In this document: one piece after another, positions 46,166 to 57,245 of the stretch
Layout of the letters: each line of letters opens with the position of its first letter
How positions within the stretch are numbered: position 1 is the stretch's first letter
Assembly (NCBI RefSeq): GCF_003086295.3
Contig: NC_092055.1
Coordinates: 125,713,484-125,777,483, forward strand
Direction: 5' to 3'
DNA: 64,000 bases
Origin: Arachis hypogaea
Lineage: Eukaryota; Streptophyta; Magnoliopsida; Fabales; Fabaceae
Position numbers and translations under genes: made by a program
Notes under the pieces: generated by a model
What the model saw: only the letters and a program-made list of their open reading frames with translations
What the model was told of the DNA's origin: nothing
Database searches by the model: none

Positions 46166-47572
46166 ATGTCTGCCTCACAGAGAAAAGGCAAAGGCAAAGC
46201 TACTGGCAAGCGCAAGAGAGGAGATTCCTCCCAGTCCATCATTGCTCTAATGCATGATTCTTCATGGCGGGAGAAGAACTTCACACAGCAGGAAAAAGCT
46301 GACCAGCTGCTCCCTGCGACTGATCCTATAAAATTTGCAAACCGGTACTGTGAACTGAAGTACCCGACTTTTGCAAACTCCAGAAATCTATACCTGGAAC
46401 GAACTCTGAAGATTCCAGAAGCCCTCCAACAGTACACCACTGAGCAAATTAAGCAAAGGGGCTGGTTCTTTCTGGAAAGGACACTGACGGAGATCAATTC
46501 CTCTTGGGTACGAGAATTCTACTGCAACTACTATCTCACTACCCTGGATGCAGTGCACCTGAGAGGAAAACAAATTCTGGTCACTGAAGAGGCCTTAGAG
46601 GACATTCTCCGGCTCCCAGCCAAGTCCGATCAGCCTGATGGTTATTCAAAGGCTGAGGAGGACATGCGCCAGATGAAGTTTGATTGGGATGCCGTGAAGG
46701 CACGAATAGCTCTCGACCCGACAGTTCCTTGGAAGATGGGTCAGGACACTACCATGCCTAGAGGGATCAAGAGAGCATACTTGAACGATGAGGCTCGGTT
46801 ATGGCATCAGATCTTGAGTAATTATGTGATGCCGAGTACTCACGAGATGGAGATCCCGGCTGCTATGATCACCCTCCTTTGGTGTGTGCTGGAGGGTAAG
46901 GACCTTTATCTGCCACGTTTCATTCGGCATTATATGACCAGGGTCCACGTCCGAGGCACCCTCCCCTTTCCATATCTAGTTACACAGCTTGGCCGTCGAG
47001 CTGACGTGCCATGGGAGGATGCCGATGAGAGACCACCAGCGGCGAATTGCAGGAAGATTATTCCGCACAGCCGGAACTTCTTAGCCCTGGGCCACAGACC
47101 AGCACCATTCACTGCTACTGATGAGTCAGTCCCACAGTCTGCTGGACCCTCCTCTTCCACTGCTGCACCATCCACCCCTGCTACCACCTCTGCATCTCCA
47201 CCTGCCACAGAGCCTGTCTATCATCTGGTGCACCACTTGTTCCGACGACTTGACCAGATGGAGCGTCGCAACAAGCGGCGCTATGAGCACCTAAAGCTGA
47301 TGATACGATCCAGCGACATCCCCTCCGAGCCCGACACACCATCCGAGGCATCTGAGGAGGAGGCGGATGCGCTCGAGGCAGAGACCCATCCCCAGGAGGC
47401 AGCGCCAGCCGCACCACAGGCAGCGGCCCCACATCAGATTGAGGCTACAGATCTTGAGATCCCGATCCAGTCAGCACCTCCTCCACAGCAGCCAGACCCT
47501 CAGCCCACCACCACCACTGAGACCCCCGCTACCATCCCTCCCAGTGATGACACTCCTTCACACCCGGCTTGA
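46166..47572 (+). CDS. Element C ORF b: 'putative plant transposon protein' (Transposase_32-type), intact
   Basis: 468 codons from MSASQRKGKGKATGKRKRG, chosen because a typical splice acceptor precedes it by one base; an upstream ATG at 46016 would add a hydrophobic, Phe-rich stretch that reads like intron. The N-terminus is a basic, nuclear-signal-like segment. Residues about 40-300 form the plant-only domain (YPTFANSRNLYLERTL, FFLERTLTEINSSWVREFYCNY, HLRGKQILVTEEALEDILRL, AMITLLWCVLEGKDLYLPRF, LPFPYLVTQLGRRADVP). The rest is Pro/Ala/Thr/Glu-rich, low-complexity, with one basic helix (LFRRLDQMERRNKRRYEHLK). No stop or frameshift. Function is unknown; such ORFs travel with legume LTR elements. 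No catalytic residues of a transposase are visible to me. Confidence 0.8.
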   Translation: MSASQRKGKGKATGKRKRGDSSQSIIALMHDSSWREKNFTQQEKADQLLPATDPIKFANRYCELKYPTFANSRNLYLERTLKIPEALQQYTTEQIKQRGWFFLERTLTEINSSWVREFYCNYYLTTLDAVHLRGKQILVTEEALEDILRLPAKSDQPDGYSKAEEDMRQMKFDWDAVKARIALDPTVPWKMGQDTTMPRGIKRAYLNDEARLWHQILSNYVMPSTHEMEIPAAMITLLWCVLEGKDLYLPRFIRHYMTRVHVRGTLPFPYLVTQLGRRADVPWEDADERPPAANCRKIIPHSRNFLALGHRPAPFTATDESVPQSAGPSSSTAAPSTPATTSASPPATEPVYHLVHHLFRRLDQMERRNKRRYEHLKLMIRSSDIPSEPDTPSEASEEEADALEAETHPQEAAPAAPQAAAPHQIEATDLEIPIQSAPPPQQPDPQPTTTTETPATIPPSDDTPSHPA

Positions 47573-49343
47573 TTGAGCATCGAGGACGATGCTTCCTTTT
47601 AAGTGTGGGGAGGTCGTCATCTCTGGCGTTTATTTTGGTGAACCACTACATACTTTTTCTTTTATTTTGGATATTTTTCTGTATTTTTCCTTTTACTGTT
47701 ATTTTCTGAGTACTTATACATTGCTTTTATGTATTTTTACTCTATTTTCTGCATTTTGCATCCTTAGTTCACACTTTAGCCATTTAGTTTATTTTAGTTA
47801 TTTAGTTTAGTCTGCAATTCTGATTTATTAGTGGATTAATTAGTATAGTTTACCCTTTTTAGCATAAGATAGTATAGTTTAAATTGAAAAATATAAAAAA
47901 GAAGTAAGCTAGGAAATTGAACATATCATATTTAAATCCACAAAACTTGTATATAGCATTACATGATGTAGTTAAGCTGACAACATTTCATCAAGGAGGA
48001 ACATTAAAACTTTAAAAGCCACCCTAAATAATTTTTTTATGAGAATAATGGGAATTTTTAACTAAACCTGCATACAATATATAAATGATATATGATGCTT
48101 GAGTTAGAGAACACACAGCCTGAGAGTCTTGAGCTTAAATTGTATGGTTGCATTCAAACCATAATTTCATTTCTGTGTGTTACATTTCTTTTTATTCTGA
48201 TGTTCTTTCCTTTGCTTTAATCTATATGTCCAATTTTAGAATATAGAATAGATACATACCAAGAGAATGATTGAGGCCATCATTTGATTTTAGCTCATTC
48301 ACCCCAAATTAACCTACCTTTTACATCACCCTTGTTAGCCCCCTTGAGCCTTTTAAAACCCCTTTATTCTATTTAGCCAAATTACTAGCCTTAAGCAGAA
48401 AAATAAAAGAAAATCCTAAGTGAATCCTTGGTTAGCTTAAGATAGAAAATCATGAATAGAGTTAAATGTGGAAAACCTTTTGGGAACATGGATGATAGAA
48501 ACAAAAGGTAGAAAAGTAAAAAGGAATAAAATAAAACTTGGGAAGCATGCTCATGAGAAAATCTAAGTGATTCAATTACCATGTGCATTAAAAAAAAGTT
48601 ATTTTTCAGCATCTAAATAAAAGGGGATACAAAAAGAAATTCCCCAATGAAAACAATGCACATGGAATAAAAAAGTAAAAAGTGAAACATGAGCATGTAA
48701 CAATAAGTGGGAAATTATGGGAAATTAGGTAAAGAAATTTTATTTTACTAGATATGTATGTTAGGAGAGATCTTAGTCTAATTAAGGATTCACTTATTAG
48801 CTCACTTAACCTTATACATATATCCTTACCTTTACCTTGGCCCCATTACAACCTTAATTAAGACCTCATGACTTTTTGGTATGACTATATTCTATAATTG
48901 TTGATTGGTTAGATGAAGAACAAAGCTATAGAAAGTAAGAATAAAAAAAATGGAGTGAATAAACCCAATAAACACTGAGTGACTGGAGAGTAAATACAAA
49001 ATCCAGTGAGGGTTCAATAACTTATCAACATATATCTGTACTTAATTTACTAATTGTTTTGCAAGTTTGTACAATGTTTTCTTTCCCATCTCATTTGCTA
49101 AAATGCTTTATTATTTAAGGGTTGGCTATATATATATATACATGACTCCTTGAGAATGTGAATTAACTTGACTACATGTAAGCTTTATATATGAGTGAAT
49201 AAATTGGAGTTGCATGATGCATCATTCATTTAGGTAGTTGCATTTAAATTAGGATTGCATTGCATGACATTCCATCACTTTAACCTTAATTATTTACCTT
49301 GGATTTAGCATGAGGACATGCTAGTGTTTAAGTGTAGGGAGGT
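47573..49343 (+). other. Element C 3' region and polypurine tract
   Basis: AT-rich and non-coding; GTGTGGGGAGGTCGTC follows ORF b closely, a purine tract like the one at the LTR (AGTGTAGGGAGGT, just before 49344). The two tracts share wording. Confidence 0.65.
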
Positions 49344-50838
49344 TGATAAACCCATATTTCATGAGTTCTTTTGTGCTTAATTTGAGTGATTTATACAATC
49401 CTTCACCTACTTATTCACATTAATTGCATGGTTTTACTTTCCCTTCCTTATTATGTGATGTAAATGAAAAAACATGTTTCCTAAGCTTTAAAAATTAATT
49501 ATTTTAATTACCTTTATTTCCATTTGATGCCGTGATCGGTGTGTTGAGTAGTTTCAGATTTTCTAAGGCAGAATGACTTAAAGGATGAAAAAGGAAACAT
49601 ACTAAAATGAAAGGAGAAAGCAAAACGGAGCTTTAAGGAAACTGGTATCCACGCGATCGCATGGATGACGCGATCGCGTGCCAAGCACGAATCAGCAGCG
49701 ACGCGGCCGCATGACTGACGCGACCGCGCGCCTTAAGCAAAACGCACATGACGCGATCGCATGACTGACGCGACCGCGTGGCAAGGAAAAGCTCCAAATG
49801 ACGCGACCGCGTGACCCACGCGGACGCGTGTCAGAGGCCACGCACCAGAATTTATAGAATACGCCCTCAGTGAATTCTGAAGCCCTTTTTGGCCCAGATC
49901 CAAGTACAGACAGCATAGACCAGAGGTTATAAAGTGTGGAAATGCACCCATTCAAAGGGAGCTCGCATATTTTACTTTTCAATGATTTAGATTTAGTTGA
50001 GAGGGAGATCTTCTCTCTCTCTTTTAGGATTTAGGATTTCTTCTTGTTTTAAGAGTAACTCTGGATCCCATGTTTAATGTTCTTTTATTTTAGTTTTACT
50101 TTTATTTATTTATTCCAATATTTGAATTGATTATTATAATTTGATTTAAGAATTCTTCCATATTACAGACTGTTATTTGAATTAATGATAATTAAGGTAT
50201 TTTCAGTTTATGATTGTTCTCTTTGATTTAAGTTACCATTGCTTCCCATCTAAGGATATTTTTATTATTCCAGCAATTTTACTTTTTCCCCTTTTGGTTC
50301 TGGTTAAGAATTTAGTAACTCAACATAATTGATAATCGTTATCTTGCTAATTGAGCTGAAGTTAAGTAATCCCAACCTTTTCTTAAGAAATAAATAGGAT
50401 TCAAAGACCAGATTAATTAGTCCCTTGACTTTCCTTTGCCTTAGTGAAGATTGACCAAGTGGAGTTTAGATTCAACTTTCATTATAGTTGAGAGAGATAA
50501 CTACGTTGGACCTCCGACTTCTCTTACCTTGCCAAAAGTCTGCTTTACAGTATTTATTTATTTTAATTGCCATTTACTTTACTTGTCATTTAAATTACTT
50601 GCTTCTCATCTTCTAAACTCCGATTACAACCTTTATAGCCAATAATAAGAACATACTGCCTCGCAGTTCCTTGAAAAGACGACCCGAGGTTTGAATACTC
50701 GGTTAATAATTTCTAAAGGGGTTTGTTACTTGTGACACCCAAAACGTTTGTACGAAGGGATTTTTGTCGGTTTAGAGACTATATCTACAACACGGCTGTT
50801 TTTATGACATTCTTTACTGGCAAAAATCTCTATCGTCA
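49344..50838 (+). repeat. 3' LTR of element C
   Basis: 1495 bases, near-identical to the 5' LTR apart from an indel near 50320 and scattered substitutions, several of them within CG-rich motifs. Array at 49649-49831. Confidence 0.95.
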
Positions 50839-51119
50839 GCGACTCACAAGTAGTCACTTTACAAATAGCAGGGAGCTACCAAGCCAAAGATCCCACCATG
50901 AAAAAATACTTGGACAAAACCAAGGAACAGCTCAGACAACTCGGGGAATATGAGGTCCGCCACATGCCCCGAGAACAGAATGCCCTAGCTGATGCACTCT
51001 CAAAGCTAGCCAGCACCAAACCAGGGGGCAATAATAGAAGCCTCATCCAAGAAATGCTGCAGAACCCGTCAATTTTGGAAGAAGAAAAAGTCCTAACCAT
51101 AACAGGTCTGGATCAATGA
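50839..51119 (+). pseudogene. Second RNase H, part 2 (element B)
   Basis: Resumes directly after element C with the duplicated GCGAC. QLGEYEVRHMPREQNALADALSKLAS is the conserved end of the domain, with its final Asp. The frame ends in TGA at 51117. Confidence 0.87.
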
Positions 51120-52355
51120 TGGATGACTCCCATAATTAACTACCTCAAAACAGAAGCACTTCCCACAGATGAAAAGGAGGCAAAGAGGTTAAAACGGGAG
51201 GCACAATACTACACTATCATAAACAATACTCTATACAAAAGAGGGATTTCAATACCATTGTTAAAATGTGTACCGACTTCCAACACAAAGAAAGTTTTAG
51301 AAGAAGTACACAGTGGCATCTGTGGCAATCATCTCGGAGCACAGGCACTTACCAAAAAAGTACTCCGGGCAGGATTTTATTGGCCAACTCTACAAAAGGA
51401 AGCCACAGAGTTCGTAAAGACATGCTCACCATGTCAGAAACATGCCAACTTTCACATCGGCCCGCCAGAGGAGCTCATCAGCGTAACCTCGCCCTGACCA
51501 CTCACAAAATGGGGACTCGACTTTCTCGGACCTTTCCCTCAGGGATCAGGACAAGTCAAATTCCTCATAGTAGGGGTAGACTACTTCACAAAATGGATCG
51601 TGGCAGAACCTCTAGCTAACGCCACTGCTAAAAGAAGTCGAAAATTCCTATATAGAAACATTGTCACAAGGTTCGGGGTTCCATACTCCATCACCACAGA
51701 CAATGGCACCCAATTCACAGATACAGGCTTCAGAAAGTTAGTGGAAGACTTGAACATAAAACACCAATTCACTTCCGTAGAACATCCCCAAGCCAATGGA
51801 CAAGCTGAAGCTACCAACAAAGTCATATTGGCCGGGCTAAAACGGAGATTACAGGACGCAAAGGGAGCCTGGGCTGAAGAGCTCCCACAAGTCCTATGGG
51901 CATACCGAACAACGCCACATTCCACCACAAAGGAATCACCCTTCCGATTAGCTTATGGAATTGAGGCAATGATCCCAGTGGAGATTGAAGAAGGGTCGCC
52001 CAGAGTAATCCACTATAATGAAGAAGTCAACTCCTAACTTCAAAGGGAAGAACTCGACCTACTTCCAGAAATCCAAGAAAGAACTCGGATCAAGGAAGAG
52101 GCATTGAAACGTCGAATGGCTTCAAGATACAATCAAAAGGTGGTGCCGCAAAGTTTTGTCGAGAACGACCTCATCCTAATCCGAAATGATATCATAACAA
52201 CTCGACCTGGAGAAGGAAAGCTAGCAGCAAACTGGAGAGGACCCTACCGAGTCATAGAAGTACTTGGAAAGGGCTACTACAGACTGTCCGAACTTGAAGG
52301 GCGAAAGCTTCCTTGGTCATGGCACGCCTGCAACCTAAAAAGGTACTATAGTTAG
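51120..52355 (+). pseudogene. Integrase (element B)
   Basis: The zinc-binding part is HSGICGNHLGAQALTKKVL ... CSPCQKHA (51290-51450). A TGA at 51495 stands where Trp is expected, and the core follows: FLIVGVDYFTKWI (with D), DNGTQFTD (D) and ANGQAEATNKVIL (E). A TAA at 52035 stands for Gln. The C-terminal GPY module (NWRGPYRVIEVLGKGYYRL) ends at 52355. No chromodomain, as expected for Tat. Confidence 0.88.
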
Positions 52356-52739
52356 GCGTGATAAAGGATCTTAGGATAAGGCGCACTCTTTTTCCTGAAA
52401 AGGTTTTTTTTAATGAGGTGCCAAGCCAAGACCTACAAATTGCCCGACTTAGAGGGATAAAACTCCCACATGTATATATCTGTATTTTCTTTTGAATAAA
52501 AATTGTTTAGATCTTCTACAAATTCTCAAGACGCATTAATCTGAAACGGTCATCACCCGATTATAAAGCTATAGATCGGCAGAAAGTGAAAATCAAATTC
52601 ACTGCACGATCACGATAAAGACCAACAAAGATGAAAACCAAATTCGTCAAAGGGTCGACCAAACGGGGATTAAACCCAATTTCTACAAAATCGGCAAAGA
52701 TGAAAACAGAATAATGCAAGAAGTTATCGAAAGTGATCC
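52356..52739 (+). other. Non-coding stretch after integrase (element B)
   Basis: No open frame and no repeat apparent other than loose relatives of the GTCGGAC words that continue in the tandem units. Confidence 0.5.
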
Positions 52740-53345
52740 ATAGAAAGGACCTGACGAGGTCTTAATAAAATGGATTGCTAAAAAATAACTTAAAGACGGG
52801 CCGACATAAAGAAGTCGGACCAGTCACAATAACCAAAGTTATAAAAAGTAAATCCCTGGAAAGAGGTCTGGCCAACCCTATAAAAGAGGATTACTAAAAT
52901 AACTTAGAAGGGCCCGACATGATGAAGTCGGCCCAGAACATAAAGTTATAAAAGTAATCCCTGAAAGAGACCTGAACAAGGTCCAAGAAAGAGGATTACT
53001 AAAATAACTTAGAAGGGCCCGACGTGATGAAGTCGGCCCAGAACAACAAGTTATAAAAGTAATCCCTAAAATAGACCTAACAAAGGTCCAAGAAAGAGGA
53101 TTACTAGAAATAACTTAGAAGAGACCGACATGATGAAATCGGTCTCCCACGAACAAGTTATAAAAGTAATCCCTAAAAGAGACCTGATAAAGGTCCAAGA
53201 AAAAGGATTACTAGAAATAACTTAGAAAAGACTAACATGATGAAGTCGGCCTCCCAAAAACCTTAACGTTATAAAAAGTAATTCCTAACAGAGACCTCAC
53301 AAAGGTCCAAACAAAACGGATTACTAGAAATAACTTCGAGCTAAA
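52740..53345 (+). repeat. Tandem repeat in the element B 3' region, five units of 105-114 bp
   Basis: The anchor AACTTAGAAGGGCCCGAC or its variants starts at 52787, 52901, 53006, 53112, 53219 and, partly, 53332. Each unit has GATGAAGTCGG, GTTATAAAAGTAATCCCT, GAGACCT and AAGGTCCAAGAAAGAGGATT. Placement between integrase and the 3' LTR is that of the variable 3' repeats known in Tat elements. Confidence 0.9.
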
Positions 53346-53707
53346 GTAAGGAAGACGACATACAAGTTGGATCCAAATATCCACAACCTCAAAGGAATCA
53401 AGCCACAGGTATGAAATACAAAGGCAATCCAAAGAGGTCGGACAACAAGGCTCCAACACTCCCAAAAAACCTAAAAAGGTACCAAGGCAGATGCAGACAG
53501 ACATGTTATAAAAAATACAAGTTATAATAATAACAAACTCAAGAGGCTACCAAAATCAGCCCCAAGAGCTTGGAAACTACTTTGTTTTTCAAAATAAAGT
53601 TGCTAAACAAGCAACTAAGAAAGTAGCAAAAAGTCAGAACCATCATTTACAAAATATAAAGTTCAAAAGCCCACAAGCCGGGCTATCTACACAAATATCC
53701 AGAAATA
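53346..53707 (+). other. Non-coding stretch between tandem repeats and antisense ORF (element B)
   Basis: AT/AG-rich, no credible gene on either strand; it probably includes the 3' end of the antisense transcript. Confidence 0.5.
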
Positions 53708-55637
53708 TCATTGAGGATCCAAAGGCTTCTCATCGGCATCAACACGGGGTGAAGGAGGACGAGTCTGAAGAAGCACCGCATCCACGGTCCCATCATCCTG
53801 GTTCAAGATTTGACAATCAGGTTCTGACTTGAGATGACCAACCTCAGCTGAAGGAGCTGAAAAAGTTGGCACAACAGAGACTTTGGTGGCAGGCACAGAA
53901 GAAGGTTCAACATCATCTTCATCAGGGTCGTCAGGGACAATCTTGCCGTCCTTTACAACGTTGTCCAAGCTGAAGAGAGTAAGGTCAAGCTCGGGTGCAA
54001 GAACCCGAACCTTCTCCTTCAGGTTCTCATAAGCAGCATTTACGCTTCTACAAGGTGACCATGGAGCTCGGCATAATCAGCTCGGGCAGACTCCAAATCC
54101 TCCCTGAGACGCATCATCTCCCTATAGGTCGTGACATAGCTCTCCTTGTGCTTCAACGCCGTGTCTTCAGCCAATCTCACAGAAGCTGCCAGGGCAATGG
54201 AACTCGCCTTCTCACCCTCCAACTCTTTCTCTAACTTGGCCACCTTCACCTCGAGCTCCTTCTTCAAACCCTTCATCCGATCGAACTCCAACTTGGCCTC
54301 CTCCATAAAGGCCTTTGTAGCGTGAAGAGGAAGATCTTGGGCAGTCCGATATAAGGCCACCCCCATGTGTTCCATCTTGATGCTACTTCGAGTAATAAAA
54401 TACAGATGGCGAAGAAGAGAAACATCGTCAGTAGGAATGGTACCATAAGGACCGATTTGTTGGTCCACAAACTCGACAGCATCAAAGTCAAGGGCATCAA
54501 GGTTAAAAGGCTCAGCTGTTTTTTTGCTTTTTCGGTGGAGGAGCGCCAGAGGTAGCGATAGAAGCCTGTGGAGGATCAACCAAACGAACCCGAGGAGTAG
54601 GGATCATCCTCCTCGGTCCAGGAGAGCTCGGCATGGATGGCTTCTACTGAACCTGAGAGGACCCCTCCCTGGCCATCTTAGCCGAGATGTTCTGAGCTGC
54701 AGTAGCTTTCCTCGCCTTCTTAAAGGCCTTCATAGATTCATTGTTTTTCACCATCTCTGAAAAAAACATAAATATTGTTACAAACTAAGAGAAAAAGAAA
54801 TAAATTCGACAAAATAAGCAAAAAACAAAGGAGAAATCGACCACTACCCAGCTCAGCTCGGAAGAGAGAGGGATTTCCTAAGAATTTCTTTGTATCAAGA
54901 TGGGGAGGCTGCCCCTAGTTTTCTTCCAGCACAGTCACAAAGGCCTGCTCAGCCTCATCTAACATTTCCCACGTATATTTAGACACAACTACATTCTTTT
55001 GCCATTCTAAAGGATAGGCAGGCTCATCATTCTCATCCAGAAAAAAAGGCCGAGCTCCTTCAACAGCTCGGACCCTAAAAAAGTAATTCTTAAAATCGCA
55101 AAAAGATTCATCAAACATGAAAAAAACCTTCTTTCCCTGGGAAGCTCGAAAAGAAACCCAGGCGGCCTTCTTCTTAACCACCCCAGGCTTTGTCAAAACA
55201 AAGAGATAAAAGAAGAGGGATTGCGAAGCAGGGATACCTAGTTCGTGACACAGCAATTGAAAGATTTTTATAAAACCTCAGGAGTTGGGGTGAAGCTGGG
55301 ATGGAGCTACATTACAAGACCACAAAAGGTTGGTCTCAAAGGGGGTAAAAGGAAGAGTAATATTCATTTGACTAAAAAAGAAGTCGTATGCATAGAAAAA
55401 GGGGCGTTCTCCAACAATTCGGGTAGAAAAACAAACCCTTTCTTCAGAATTGGAAGATACAAGCTCATAATTCTTTTTATCACTACTATTATTACAAATC
55501 CTATGAAATTGTCTAAGCTGCTGACAAAACTCGGAGTCAACCAACGAAACACACAGAAGAACCAAAGAATCCACCCAATCAGCCATGCCCTCAGGGACTT
55601 GGGAAGACGTCTCAACAATATTTTTGCGAGAAGACAT
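53708..55637 (-). pseudogene. Antisense ORF of element B ('putative gypsy type transposon' domain), spliced, decayed
   Basis: The first exon (54848-55637) encodes the domain known as Transposase_28 (putative gypsy-type transposon): LWSCNVAPSQLHPNS, IFQLLCHELGIPASQSLFFY, FVLTKPGV, WVSFRASQGKKVFFMFDES and FKNYFFRV. Stops occur at 55278 (TGA where the family has Trp) and near 54914 (TAG). A 91-base intron (54757-54847, GTAGTG...TTTTCAG) fits. The second exon has a coiled coil (GLKKELEVKVAKLEKELEGE, MMRLREDLESARADYAEL), then a frameshift near 54045 and an acidic tail to 53708. Function is unknown; antisense ORFs are recurrent in the Tat lineage. Confidence 0.78.
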
Positions 55638-55649
55638 GAGGTCAACTAG

Positions 55650-56699
55650 TCCTACAGCAAGAAAGAAAGAAATAGATTACTAACCAAAACATCTCGGGCA
55701 AAGTCAAAATCAACTCATGGCAGAGCATGACTCAAGCATACAAACAAGTAAAAGGAAAACCCCAAGACAAGGTCCAGGGGCATCCTTTGGAGGCAGTGAC
55801 AGAGTAAGGACTCAGAAAAAATCTACAAGACTAACATCCAAACAAAACTCCCAGCAAAGAAAAGCCCTTTTCCAAAAGGCAACATCCCGAAAGAGATAAA
55901 GTCAAAACAAAGTCATCAAAGGAGCAACAAAAATAGCAGTTCAATCAGAAAGTAAACAACAAAACACGTCAAACAGAGGACATCAAAGATGCAACCTTTT
56001 TTCAAAAGAATCAAATGAAGCCATTACCCCAGAAAGCTACAAAAACAAAATATGCAAACCCCTAAAAAACCTCAATCATCAAGAGAAATGCCAGAAACAT
56101 GCATCACAGCAACAATTGAGCATAACAACGTGAAAAGGTTCAAACTTTCTAGCATGCATTCAAACGAGAAATCAAAGCTTTACCAAAGAACCGAATGCAA
56201 AGCGACGAAGGAAGTAAAGAAATGGAAAGAAGAAACCAACCTGGAAAAAGGCGAAAGCTTCGAAGAAAAGTGAGGACGGAAAGAGAGAATCCGGAATCGC
56301 CTTCCAAAGCAAAGAAAGCACCAGCAATCACCAAACAATGTCACAGAGAGAAACGTGAAAACGCAAATTCTCAGGAAAAATAGAAAGGTAGAAAGAAAAA
56401 GGGAAACAGAGAAGAAAAACCGTTTTTTTTTTGTGAAAAAATTCAAAATGAACGTGGGAGGTAAAGAAAACGGAGCATTAAAAAGAATTAATAAGGTTAA
56501 AACCCTCGTGCATTCCCAAAGCCAGGAGATGCGCGTTTTCAAAAGAATGAAAATTCAAAGAGAAACGTTCCGCATTCAAAGGAGAACTCTACAAAGAAGA
56601 AGTCGACAAAATGCTCGAGTTCGGCTTCATCAGAGAAGGATCGAAGTCTTAAAACTAAGACTCGACCTCAAAAGAAAAACCGAGCTCGTGCAGGGGCAC
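55650..56699 (+). other. Non-coding 3' region of element B, purine-rich
   Basis: A- and G-rich plus strand without credible genes. It is likely the promoter/leader side of the antisense gene. It ends at the polypurine tract GTGCAGGGGCAC before the LTR. Confidence 0.55.
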
Positions 56700-57239
56700 T
56701 GTTCATACCCTGGGTCAAGCTGTCCGACCCGGGATGTTTAGCGACAAGGCGACCGACCTCTTCAGGTCAGACTATCCGACCTCTTCTCAAAAAGCTCGGC
56801 CAAATTGCCTGGAAAGCCCAATAAAAGGGCCCAGATAGAGGAACACGATCCCAATCCAAAGGCAACCCAAGCCTATAGAGATAAGGGCGGTTCCCTTGGA
56901 GATAAGATGACTTCACTCAAAGATAAGATAAGATAAGATAAGATAATTATCTTATCCCCAGAAAGGTCATCCTCTACTATTATAAATACACTGGAGCACC
57001 CAGGTATAACTCATACTCTGATTCTACTAAAAACCTGCTTAATACACTTGCTAACTTGAGCATCGGAGTCCCTTGCAGGTACCACCACCCTCCGGTGACG
57101 AAGGATCAGCAGCGCAGCCAGTCCAACAAGTCGGACACGACAGCTCCGGCCGCCACCCACCAGCCGGACACGTCATCTCCGACCAGTACAGAAGATCTCG
57201 TCCGAGATCAACCTACAGTTTCAGGTAACCCTCGGAACA
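56700..57239 (+). repeat. 3' LTR of element B (complete)
   Basis: 540 bases, TGTTCATACCC ... CTCGGAACA. Preceded by a G-rich tract. Carries the GATAAG array (56915-56950) and TATAAATA at 56981-56988. Confidence 0.85.
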
Positions 57240-57245
57240 TTTATG

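Larger units (their letters stand above)
40992..50838 (+). mobile_element. Element C: complete non-autonomous LTR retrotransposon (9847 bp) with GCGAC target duplication
   Basis: LTRs 40992-42504 and 49344-50838 begin TGATAAACCC and end ATCTCTAACGTCA or ATCTCTATCGTCA. GCGAC flanks both sides (40987-40991, 50839-50843). Primer site 42508-42525 and polypurine tract before 49344 are present. The interior has two ORF blocks but no protease, RT, RNase H or integrase motif. It must be copied in trans. Near-identical LTRs (a ~14-base indel and scattered substitutions) and the intact large ORF show that it is the youngest member of the nest. Confidence 0.93.
36882..57239 (+). mobile_element. Element B: Tat-lineage Ty3/gypsy retrotransposon, decayed, hosting element C
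   Basis: Plus-strand order: LTR, tRNA-Asp primer site, gag, protease, RT, RNase H, second (archaeal-type) RNase H, integrase, long 3' region with tandem repeats and an antisense ORF, polypurine tract, LTR. The second RNase H and extra antisense ORF are marks of the Tat lineage (Ogre/Retand/Grande relatives). Without C it is about 10.5 kb. The 5' LTR lacks its first 64 bases. Integrated in element A; no duplication can be checked because one border is deleted. Confidence 0.85.

Noticed and set aside
52356..52740. Possible chromodomain after the element B integrase
   Set aside because: No aromatic-cage pattern is seen and Tat-lineage elements lack one; the sequence is non-coding.
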